38,014 bases of DNA from an uncultured Ruminococcus sp. Its GTDB lineage: Bacteria; Bacillota; Clostridia; Oscillospirales; Ruminococcaceae. How positions within the stretch are numbered: the stretch's first letter is position 1; every line of letters begins with the position of its first letter. The notes under the pieces are model-generated. The model did no database searches, was not told the origin of the DNA, and was given only the letters and a program-made list of their open reading frames with translations. Made by a program: the position numbers and the translations under genes. The DNA is taken from NCBI GenBank assembly GCA_947169885.1, contig CAMVRM010000030.1, positions 1 to 38,014 of the forward strand. The letters run 5' to 3'. Shown here piece after piece: positions 31,901 through 38,014 of this stretch.

Positions 31901-34900
31901 GGTGTACAGCGGGCGGTTCTTTTCGTAGTCTCTGTCGGGAGCGACATCTATCCTTCCGCCATAGCTCTCCTTGCAGGCTTCATAACCCTCATGCGGCATA
32001 CCGTTTTTCAGGATTCCGCCGTTGGCATCGTAGATAACGGCTGCCGTATCAAGCGGAATGTACACTGCCTCCATGATTATTATGCGCTTTTCTGTGCCGT
32101 CCTCGGTCATTGTGATCTCCGAGTAGGATTCTTTAAGCTCAAAGCTGTGTCCGGGGGGATATATGCGTCCGCTTTTATCGCCTCGGATATGCCAGCCTAT
32201 GAAGTTCATCCCTTCGGGAGCAACGGCTGTTCGGGTAACTACTGCTTTCGCACTGCCCGTGTATACGGATTCCGCAAGCAGCAGGAATACATCATCAGCC
32301 GACTCGTCACGCTGATCTATCGATCCTTCACCGGGATGATAGTCGATGTAGTAAGCTCCAAGTTCCTTCCAGTGCAGGCGGAGCTTTATATTGTGCTCGA
32401 TCTCCTGATCGAAGTTGAAGGGTGTCTCACGCCCTGTGAGCGGATCGACCTCATACCAGCCTGCGTACTGATACATCTGTTTTTCGGCTTGCTTGAAGCG
32501 TCTGGTCAGATCGGCGTTTTCAAGATCCTGCGAATAGAATGCACGTCTGTCGGTGCAGGCGGATTCGTTCGGATCCCATGTATTGCCGAGCTTGTAGTAT
32601 TCACGGTCGTAGAGGTGGTAATAGTATTCACCGTTGTCATCCGCCGTGAAATTCCTGGTGGTATGGATATACTCCGCAATCTTGTCGCCGTGATATGATT
32701 CCCAGAACCATGTCGAAGCGCCTTCGGGGAGCTGACCGCCGTTCGGGTCGATCTCGATGAGATACCAGTCAGCCTCCCAGCCTGCGTAAACTATCATGTT
32801 GTGAGCAGGCATCGTCATATCCGTCAGGTTCGCTTTTGCTGAGCAATTCTGATCGAAGTACCAGCCGCTGAAAGACATTCCTGCTTCCGCCTCGGGAAGT
32901 ACGACTTCCTGAAGATGCTTGCTGATGTCATCGCCGTAAAGCACGGGTATCTCGGCGATAAGGTTGTTATCGGCAGAATCCATGAACTGTATGGTATAGG
33001 TATTTCTTGTGTAGTAGAAATACAGCTTGGAGTTCGGTATACCGTTCCATTGGGTTTTGCTGCCTACGTTCACTATCGTGTTGGTTGAGGTAGCCGCACA
33101 CTCCCGTGTGAAGCCTGTAAGCTCCCAGAAATCGGCGTTATAGTTGATGATATTGAAATCATGTATCAGTTCAAGATACAGTGAGTAGTCCTTATTGCGG
33201 AAGGTTCTGTAATTTTCTGCGCCGGGAAGAGCCTCAACGCAGTAATAGAAATACCGCTTTTCATTGTTCGTTGTATAATGATCGAATACCAGATCCTCAT
33301 CGGGCATTATCTCCATTCGGGTTATGCGGGCGGTATAGGTCGCAGAATCAACAGGCATCCAGGATGTCGGCGGATTGGTTCGGGGGTAGGTCTTGTTATC
33401 GCTGCCCACGAACGACCATATCCCGCTTATATCCTCGCCGTAGCGTGTATTCACGGTATGCAGGATGTTTGTACCCGTATCGTTTCTGAATGTAACGGTG
33501 TGGGTGTTTCTGTCGTAGTACACGTTCAGTATCGTCCTGCCGTCACCCGTTACCGTTTTTGCGCTGTCACAATGACTGAAATGGAAGCCCTTGAACGTAC
33601 AATTGTGATAACTCTCGGGAACAGAAACTACCGACTCGGTCTGTATACTGAACTGTTCGCTTTTTTCAAAATCGTAGTCATCGCCTTCAACGTAATTGGC
33701 TTTCTGTTTCCAGCAGATTATGGTATATTTTGTCTGAGCGGGAGTCCAGCGTGCGCAGAGTTTCAGATCGTGGTCGAACAGCAGTCTGCCGTTTTCGAGG
33801 CGGATATGAGCGCTCTGCTCTTCGTCCGTTGAAACAGCCGAAAGAAGCTCAGCCTGATTGTCGGTTATCTGTACGGCTTCGTGACCTTCCTCTTCCAGAT
33901 ACCAGCCGCCGAACGTATAGCCTTCGCATCGCGGCACACGGAAATCGCCGCTGTCTGCGCCTGTTTCGGCTTCGACTGCGCAGGGGGGGATGTAGGAAGC
34001 TCCGCTTCCGGCAGCGCCCGAGACGAAAGTGATCCAGCGCAGCGGTTCAAATATCGGGTAGAGGTCGATCGTATGTGAAAGACCGACATGATTCTCGACA
34101 TCAACTGTGATGAAGTCGGGCAGAGGAGTGCGGTCTGCGTTAACGTCCTCGTTAACGGCGTAGTTGTAAGACCAGCCCTTGAACTCCATATGCGGAGCCT
34201 GTATATCGTCCAGTTCGCTTCCCTGCACGAAAGTATTTCCATCGTGAGTGGCAGTGATATCGTTTATCTGCACCTGAGTTTCATCATCGATAAGCGGCAC
34301 CATTCTGGTAGCGAGGATAGCGCCTGTCGAACCGTCAGCATTTCGCTGATCGTGGAATACCACGAATACGCAGTCGGCATAAACAGCGCCCACCTTGACC
34401 ACGCCCTGAGTTTCCTCGGTGACGGGCGGCACGCTTGAAAAGTCTATCGGTTCATCGTAAGTGCCCGTTGCTTCGTTGTATATGCACCAGCCGATAAAGG
34501 TCTTGGTCTTTGAGTCGGAAAGCACGGGGAGCTGCGGAAAGATCGGTTTTTCTTCGCCCTTTATCGTCTGTTCGCATATCTCTCTGCCCGAGGAGACAGG
34601 GAAGTAGTAGAGCGAGTAGATACCATTATTGTCAGGAGTATAGAATTCATATGTTCTGAGCGGAATAGTCCCGTCATCGATCTCATACAGTGAAAAACCC
34701 GATGCACGGAAAGTCAGGGTATCGTTCTTCACGGTAAAATCGGTGATCTCTTCGCGGATGCCGTCATCGGATATGTGCCACAGGCGCATATTCTTTTTTG
34801 CGGCGTTTGCTCTGCCGATCTTCCTGTTCTTTATCTCTACGGTTATCGGGGCTTCCGAATCGGGCTGAAAGACCTCACCGTTCTTGGTTATCGTTATATC

Positions 34901-35185
34901 GTATGAGCATATGGAGTTTTCGTCCGAATCGTCGCCCTTGCTGACTGTCAGTTCGGCGTTTGAAGGCATCAGACCGTCCAAAGACACCGATTCAGAAGAG
35001 TCCTTGCCCGGGTATACGTTGAGCTGCTGATATTCAAGCCCGTCACTTGGTTCTTCGGGCTGTTCCGATGTTTCGGGAGCTGTCTCTTCGGCGGAGCTTT
35101 GCAGTATATCCGCAGGACAGCAGTTAATGAACAGAGCTGCTGACATAAGCAGCGAAAAGAAACGTTTCAGCATTGTTTTTTTCAC
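28889..35185 (-). CDS. Giant cell-wall-anchored surface adhesin, probable pilus tip or shaft subunit
   Basis: A 2098-aa secreted protein starting at GTG, 7 bases after AGGAGG. Signal peptide about 1-32. A 40-185 beta-rich domain precedes many InlB B-repeat-like (Listeria-Bacteroides type) units from about 190 to 1290, each with a FxGWY/GW core. Further unassigned beta modules follow, several with a YVIYFVQKP-type edge. A C-terminal FctA-like isopeptide domain (about 1925-2057) has Lys in HKIVTGD, Glu in VTELMPP and Asn in LNNKF. The end is a sorting signal, VPVTG (2058-2062), a hydrophobic stretch and RRKK. It is the first gene of the pilus operon. The ligand is unknown: plant fibre, mucin or other cells are all possible. 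Confidence 0.9.
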   Translation of the reverse strand: MKKTMLKRFFSLLMSAALFINCCPADILQSSAEETAPETSEQPEEPSDGLEYQQLNVYPGKDSSESVSLDGLMPSNAELTVSKGDDSDENSICSYDITITKNGEVFQPDSEAPITVEIKNRKIGRANAAKKNMRLWHISDDGIREEITDFTVKNDTLTFRASGFSLYEIDDGTIPLRTYEFYTPDNNGIYSLYYFPVSSGREICEQTIKGEEKPIFPQLPVLSDSKTKTFIGWCIYNEATGTYDEPIDFSSVPPVTEETQGVVKVGAVYADCVFVVFHDQRNADGSTGAILATRMVPLIDDETQVQINDITATHDGNTFVQGSELDDIQAPHMEFKGWSYNYAVNEDVNADRTPLPDFITVDVENHVGLSHTIDLYPIFEPLRWITFVSGAAGSGASYIPPCAVEAETGADSGDFRVPRCEGYTFGGWYLEEEGHEAVQITDNQAELLSAVSTDEEQSAHIRLENGRLLFDHDLKLCARWTPAQTKYTIICWKQKANYVEGDDYDFEKSEQFSIQTESVVSVPESYHNCTFKGFHFSHCDSAKTVTGDGRTILNVYYDRNTHTVTFRNDTGTNILHTVNTRYGEDISGIWSFVGSDNKTYPRTNPPTSWMPVDSATYTARITRMEIMPDEDLVFDHYTTNNEKRYFYYCVEALPGAENYRTFRNKDYSLYLELIHDFNIINYNADFWELTGFTRECAATSTNTIVNVGSKTQWNGIPNSKLYFYYTRNTYTIQFMDSADNNLIAEIPVLYGDDISKHLQEVVLPEAEAGMSFSGWYFDQNCSAKANLTDMTMPAHNMIVYAGWEADWYLIEIDPNGGQLPEGASTWFWESYHGDKIAEYIHTTRNFTADDNGEYYYHLYDREYYKLGNTWDPNESACTDRRAFYSQDLENADLTRRFKQAEKQMYQYAGWYEVDPLTGRETPFNFDQEIEHNIKLRLHWKELGAYYIDYHPGEGSIDQRDESADDVFLLLAESVYTGSAKAVVTRTAVAPEGMNFIGWHIRGDKSGRIYPPGHSFELKESYSEITMTEDGTEKRIIIMEAVYIPLDTAAVIYDANGGILKNGMPHEGYEACKESYGGRIDVAPDRDYEKNRPLYTVTNSSVTVSHLLNNSHIKLSGDIFENRNYRFTGWNTEPDGSGIHFEAGANRLIDTTVNTAYKENPQTLYAEWEVKVYFDKNKSDSDWGGNWTEHDPAYRYDALNGLYYRTVLLNSPLYDQPPCTPHCSDPATVFRYWSLQRYSSEQVAVPPFDFDTRITHEIILYGYWNSPPEVNVHAVDATSQQLVLRDSDWRIQNVISFAADEQIDIGTERTARSYADPSAVTDESYVFDFACISDALIETGLNNISESRSITHIRYDTDARAVIITGGGQESVLPADQEIYLVFHKRPKDLDIGYMEMQFSGGLSEVVTVDTAPKKAAVSYYAMQDELTLPFSYPALPNDYSFCAFAIGQPDAQNASELMIITAAVSDISSQPPHLDIRDTWRGFEYSLNGTDFVKCGYEIQLYVIYFVQKPTIITLNEKTIGLPEDMDKDFSYTVMITETTAVTTTVYGRRPNESYTVYVKPQTEAHTKTYPIMSSELHSGQSDSYAVFYSAFSQIEKYEEGSGWNKIYYQRVTETQIIQAFTVVQAAEQGFVTTADPAVSDTLRYSFTTSADSQDHSVTYINTHTPLPFVLHTALAENGGLTAADELRTENSSIYTQSIDIGTVYDLASKDPTELITDNSRYVFSTIAAADVKPNGELANIVTDVTALCYQETSVQDIYGLWLNNDPESLLAGREIWFVYYEKPIVRYVEETPDGRLKLILPVTRNEAPVYLNGTETVQDALIPLSGNETLLFDQTEAGAFKVPPDLDEYDTNHGNCWKYFFNYTRIGIGNRYTVKSSELDAVYDEKQLMIGLHEGHVAYRGPSDEDWHNMPTAPVIYAVYKPKGIQMRIHKIVTGDAPADAEFTVRINSSLIKDMTFLPVSGYYADDNPVSSLEVGQQVIGGTQTGYVEFKVSHGSDVIVSGLPRGRYLVTELMPPEQYVMTATANGSHCTLDEENSFHIIINDDTDIVLNNKFRIVPVTGTDEDPRPYRLLSAVCLTSAVWLMYAKLRRKKDYENI

Positions 35186-35300
35186 AGAAAGCCCTCCTTT
35201 CTGTAACCGAGCTGTTCCCTTTGCAGGACTTTAGCCGCGATCATTTCGGTCTATGTATATTACGAAAGTTTGCTAAAGTTATATTTTTTTATCTGTTATA

Positions 35301-35333
35301 ATTATATCACATTAACCGTTACAATACCGTCAC
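35301..35333 (-). promoter_or_regulatory. Extended -10 promoter with 11-bp direct repeats before the pilus operon
   Basis: On the - strand, TGATATAAT (TATAAT at 35301-35306) is an extended -10 box without a consensus -35. In the -35 region GT(G/A)ACGGT occurs twice with an 11-bp period (complement at 35315-35322 and 35326-35333). A weak -35 replaced by direct repeats suits activation by a response regulator, plausibly the one encoded just upstream. The rest of 35186-35426 holds only the leader and a terminator. Confidence 0.5.
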
Positions 35334-35383
35334 AGCGAAAACGTTATATGTGATAGCTTTGTGTTCGGAAGATGAAAATAAGA

Positions 35384-35427
35384 TAAAAAATAAGGCCTTT
35401 CTTATCCGTATCGGATAGAAAGGTCTT
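35384..35427 (-). terminator. Terminator of the two-component genes
   Basis: Arms AGACCTTTCTATCCG and CGGATAAGAAAGGCCT (imperfect) followed by TTATTTTTT on the - strand, right at the response regulator stop. The pilus operon therefore needs its own promoter. Confidence 0.85.
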
Positions 35428-36128
35428 TAGATCCAGCAAAATTCATCGGCAATGCTTCTCAATTCGCCCTCATATCGGACTGAGCCGTGCTTGATGGCGA
35501 TCTTGCCGTACTTCTTTTCAATCATATCACGCTCACCTATCACGCTGAGCGATTCGAGCATATCCTTTATCAGCTGCCGCAGGTATCCCTGCTTTTCCGG
35601 ATCGCCGTCCCACAGTATGCCCAGCAGCTCGCCGTTTGAGCAAAGCGCTCCGTCACGGTAGATGAGGTATGCGAACATCTCGAGCGTTCTGCTCCGCCTG
35701 AAAGCGAATACCTTGCCGTCAATGAATACCGCGAACGGAGAACACCGCACCAGAAGCCTGCTCTCGGGGGCGGTCAGCGGAAAGCGCAGATTTTGCAGCT
35801 CTTGCCGCAGGTCTTCCTCAAAAACGGGCTTTCGCAGGAAACCGCTCGGGTGTACGCCATAGGCTTCATAGCTGTACTTGGTAAAGCCCGTAACGAATAT
35901 TATGTTCAGCTTTGGATAGAACTCCTTCATTTTGCGTGCCAGGTCGATACCGTTCATGCCGGGCATCTCCACATCAAGGAAAACTATCTGCACTTCCTTG
36001 TTCAGCAGAGCGAATGCCTGTTCTGCCGAGCACGCAGTCATATGTTTGCCGAGCGGGTCGATCTTCGTAAGCAGATGCTGCATCATATCGGCTATCTCAG
36101 CCTTGTCGTCAACCGACAGTGTTATCAT
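35427..36128 (-). CDS. Response regulator with winged-helix output domain
   Basis: A 233-aa regulator. Receiver domain (about 1-120): acidic DD near residue 6-7, phospho-acceptor Asp in FLDVEMPGMNG, Thr in FVTGF and Lys in FLRKPV. The output domain (about 130-233) looks like an OmpR/SARP-type winged helix (AFRRSRTLEMFAYLIYRDGA...GELLGILWDGD). This is unusual beside a LytS-like kinase, whose partner normally has a LytTR domain. ATG at 36128 has an AGG-type SD at 8 bases; the GTG at 36137 sits on that SD. It overlaps the kinase by 20 bases. Likely regulates the pilus operon downstream. Confidence 0.88.
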   Translation of the reverse strand: MITLSVDDKAEIADMMQHLLTKIDPLGKHMTACSAEQAFALLNKEVQIVFLDVEMPGMNGIDLARKMKEFYPKLNIIFVTGFTKYSYEAYGVHPSGFLRKPVFEEDLRQELQNLRFPLTAPESRLLVRCSPFAVFIDGKVFAFRRSRTLEMFAYLIYRDGALCSNGELLGILWDGDPEKQGYLRQLIKDMLESLSVIGERDMIEKKYGKIAIKHGSVRYEGELRSIADEFCWI

Positions 36129-37509
36129 TATTTTCACCTGTCCGATCTTTTTCCGAAATTATTATCCGTGCGATTGCTCCTTCATCGGCTTTGATAAACT
36201 CCAGTCTGCCGCCGCACACAAGTTCGAGGCGGTTGCGGATATTCTCAAGCCCCACGCCCTTGCGCTTTTTGTACTGCTCCGTATCGGGCTGATCTCCCGA
36301 GCCGTCATCCGTGACCTCGATGATAATGTTGCCGTCTCTGCGGCGTGCGGCAATAGTTATCGTGCCGCCCTTTTCCTGTGAAATGCCGTGTCTGACCGCA
36401 TTCTCCACAAGCGGCTGCACCGATAGCGGCGGTATCATGAAATCATCGCACTCGATATCGTACTTCACCTGCAAACGTTTCTTGTAGTTCATTCTTTCAA
36501 GCGTCAGGTAGGCTTCAACGTTGTTCATCTCCTGCTCGAATGTTATGGTGCTGTCCTCTCCCAGCACATCAAAGTGAGAGCGCAGATACACCGAGTAATA
36601 TTTCAGTCCCTCATATACCTCGGGATAGCTGCGGCTTTTTGCGCAGAGAGTCATCAGCGAATTGTTTATGAAATGCGGCTGTATCTGTGCGGTCAGAAGC
36701 AGGTTCTTGCTATGCTCCAGTGAAAACTTCGTTTCGGCAAGAGCCGTCCTTGTCTGCTCCAGTTCGTGTATACTGCGCACGAACGTACTCGTTTTGTTTT
36801 TTTCGTGCAGTGAGAAGAGTATGAGCGCCGCAAAGGTCGCCATCGTGCTGTTCAGGTTGTTTTTCGTGTAAAGGCTTGCGATCATCGCCGTGATATTAAA
36901 GCATATCACGGTCGCCAATGCTCTCGCAAGGAAATTGTATATGCGCTTCCACTCCAGCACCGTAACGCAGATGATGAAGATATGCGCTGCGATATTGGTG
37001 AACTGCCAGATAAGAAAGCCCGGTTCGCGCTCGTAGTGATTATCTTTGATGCTGTAGAAGATGCCGCTGAACTGATTCATTATCAGCATAACATACAACG
37101 GACACTGTGTTAACTGCACGGCGATGACCGTTTTGCGCAGACCCTTCAGACCGTGCTTTTCGGCGATGTATTTGCGGACTATCCTCAGAAGGAACTGCGT
37201 CATGGCGGCGCAGAGGATATAATAAAGGAATGCGCTCACACTGACGATGCAGTATGCCTTACGGGTGTTCACGTCGCCGAACACCCGGTTGAAGATATCG
37301 CACAGATTGTACAGCAGTACCGCAATATAGAAAATAGACAGCTCTTTCGTCATCAGAACGGCTCTGTCGTTAATGACCTGATAGCGTTTGCTGTCCTGCC
37401 TGCTGCCGAGCGTTGCCAGCAAAAGTAGTATGATAATAAATTCGTTCCAGCTTTTGACTATGATCTGGGCAAACTGCAATGCGCCGACACGAAGAAGCAG
37501 CTCCTGCAT
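36109..37509 (-). CDS. LytS/YehU-type sensor histidine kinase
   Basis: A 466-aa kinase. Five to seven membrane helices (about 15-240) form the sensor region. The His-kinase domain contains the phospho-acceptor motif AQIQPHFINNSL, and an ATPase domain of the GHKL type has N box VENAVRHG, G1 VTDDGSG and G2 GVGLENI. It autophosphorylates and passes phosphate to the response regulator, with which it overlaps. SD is GGGG, 7 bases from ATG. Transcribed from a consensus-like promoter followed by three direct repeats. Confidence 0.92.
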   Translation of the reverse strand: MQELLLRVGALQFAQIIVKSWNEFIIILLLLATLGSRQDSKRYQVINDRAVLMTKELSIFYIAVLLYNLCDIFNRVFGDVNTRKAYCIVSVSAFLYYILCAAMTQFLLRIVRKYIAEKHGLKGLRKTVIAVQLTQCPLYVMLIMNQFSGIFYSIKDNHYEREPGFLIWQFTNIAAHIFIICVTVLEWKRIYNFLARALATVICFNITAMIASLYTKNNLNSTMATFAALILFSLHEKNKTSTFVRSIHELEQTRTALAETKFSLEHSKNLLLTAQIQPHFINNSLMTLCAKSRSYPEVYEGLKYYSVYLRSHFDVLGEDSTITFEQEMNNVEAYLTLERMNYKKRLQVKYDIECDDFMIPPLSVQPLVENAVRHGISQEKGGTITIAARRRDGNIIIEVTDDGSGDQPDTEQYKKRKGVGLENIRNRLELVCGGRLEFIKADEGAIARIIISEKDRTGENNDNTVG

Positions 37510-37523
37510 TATGATCCCCTGCC

Positions 37524-37585
37524 TGTCTGTTAATTTTTTCTATGTCTGTTAATTTTTTTATGTCTGTTAATTTTTTCTATCTGTA
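37524..37585 (-). repeat. Three direct repeats in the leader of the kinase gene
   Basis: TGTCTGTTAATTTTTT on the + strand begins at 37524, 37543 and 37561 (periods 19 and 18). They lie immediately downstream of the promoter, so they are transcribed and cover the start region; suitable as repressor sites or as an RNA element. Confidence 0.85.
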
Positions 37586-37589
37586 TTCT

Positions 37590-37618
37590 ATTATACATCA
37601 ATTTTTTGTTCAAGTCAA
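37590..37618 (-). promoter_or_regulatory. Sigma-A promoter of the two-component genes
   Basis: TTGACT (37613-37618) and TATAAT (37590-37595) on the - strand with a 17-base spacer. Confidence 0.87.
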
Positions 37619-37683
37619 GTTCATTTTTTAGAAATTTATAAAAAAATTTTGATTAGCGGCGGTTTACCCTACTGTAAAGCATT

Positions 37684-37720
37684 ACAGCCCCGAAACGGTG
37701 CAGGATCGTTTCGGGGCTGT
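37684..37720. terminator. Strong hairpin, probable terminator
   Basis: Perfect 14-bp arms ACAGCCCCGAAACG (37684-37697) and CGTTTCGGGGCTGT (37707-37720). T-rich sequence lies further downstream on the + strand, none close on the - strand. It sits after the small - strand gene ending at 37785 and may end that transcript. Confidence 0.65.
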
Positions 37721-37784
37721 GCTGTTGTCTCGCTTTTTCTTTTTTCTGGTCTGTCGGGAAAAACAGGTATTATCGGTATGCAGC

Positions 37785-37976
37785 TTATTCCAAACCAAAC
37801 CATTCACTCCAGTTTTTCCAGCCGAAACATAATCCGTATGTCGTTGTCGGATCAATATCGGAGGCATCTGCTTTGCCGAGTTCGTAAGAATCGGTTTTGT
37901 CTTTCTCCATGCGGGCTTCAAGAATATCTATCTGTTCATCAGTAAGATCTTCAAATTCAAAACTATAGCAATACAA
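37785..37976 (-). CDS. Small hypothetical protein, 5' end interrupted by MITE-like element
   Basis: A frame of 63 codons (stop at 37785) coding an acidic product with EFEDLTDEQIDILEARMEKDK and a Trp-rich end (GWKNWSEWFG). The only in-frame start seen is a TTG inside the terminal repeat of the MITE-like element that begins at 37964. The element probably inserted into or just before the 5' end, so the gene may be truncated. Family unknown. Confidence 0.45.
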   Translation of the reverse strand: MYCYSFEFEDLTDEQIDILEARMEKDKTDSYELGKADASDIDPTTTYGLCFGWKNWSEWFGLE

Positions 37977-38014
37977 GAAAATAGCAGCATAAAGATTTCG
38001 AGAGAAAATTTCAC
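37964..38014. mobile_element. MITE-like element, copy 2 (cut by window edge)
   Basis: The last 51 bases match, base for base as far as I can compare, the reverse complement of 24372-24422. The terminal repeat TATAGCAATACAAGAAAATA starts the element here. The two copies are therefore inverted and flank the whole pilus locus. Confidence 0.8.

Noticed and set aside
31619-32698. 359-codon + strand frame inside the adhesin gene
   Set aside because: Antisense shadow of a long, well-supported gene with SD, signal peptide and sorting signal; its own start lacks an SD.
37682-37921. 79-codon - strand frame
   Set aside because: Overlaps the 63-codon frame in another phase, runs through the hairpin at 37684-37720, and has Lys/Thr-rich composition typical of an out-of-frame reading.

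Overview
The window looks like chromosomal DNA of a fibre-degrading gut or rumen clostridium, most likely Ruminococcus and closest in style to R. albus. The reasons are a GH5 endoglucanase and a PL11-type rhamnogalacturonan lyase that share one C-terminal Fn3-like module, Firmicutes-type ribosome binding sites, sigma-A promoters with 17-bp spacers, and many strong hairpin terminators. The species is inferred from protein style, not from a marker gene.

Layout. (1) 1-1750: a lipoprotein polysaccharide deacetylase and an unrecognised protein. (2) 1960-7460: GH5 endoglucanase (+) and PL11 lyase (-), convergent, ending in near-identical modules. The GH5 leader can fold into a pseudoknot. (3) 7620-10420: an ECF sigma factor and a membrane anti-sigma factor (-), preceded by four tandem ~107-bp repeats, each carrying the same ECF-type promoter (TGAAAC-N17-CGTC). 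(4) 10460-21925: transport. An ECF-type importer (S, T and double ATPase, -), a MacB/FtsX-type ABC system (+), and a TetR gene followed by a heterodimeric ABC pair of the YbtPQ/IrtAB type (-). The three transport units share a palindrome, GTTA(G/T)-N6-CTAAC, at or near their starts, so one regulator outside the window probably controls all of them.

(5) 21990-24460: a decayed insertion zone. It begins with the 3' end of a tRNA-Leu gene (probable attachment site), followed by periodic direct repeats, two small genes (one apparently frameshifted), IS5- and IS66-type transposase remnants, and a ~160-bp MITE-like element. (6) 24530-37620: a sortase-built pilus locus read leftward: LytS-like histidine kinase, response regulator, a 2098-aa cell-wall-anchored adhesin, a SipA-like signal peptidase homologue lacking both catalytic residues, a class B sortase with a membrane tail, an FctA-like major pilin, and a second class B sortase. 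A second MITE-like copy, inverted relative to the first, begins at the right edge.

The most interesting system is the pilus locus. It mirrors the class-B-sortase/SipA/FctA pili of streptococci but carries a giant InlB-repeat adhesin and its own two-component system, next to plant-polysaccharide-degrading genes. The quadruplicated sigma-factor promoter and the three-operon palindrome are the most notable regulatory features.
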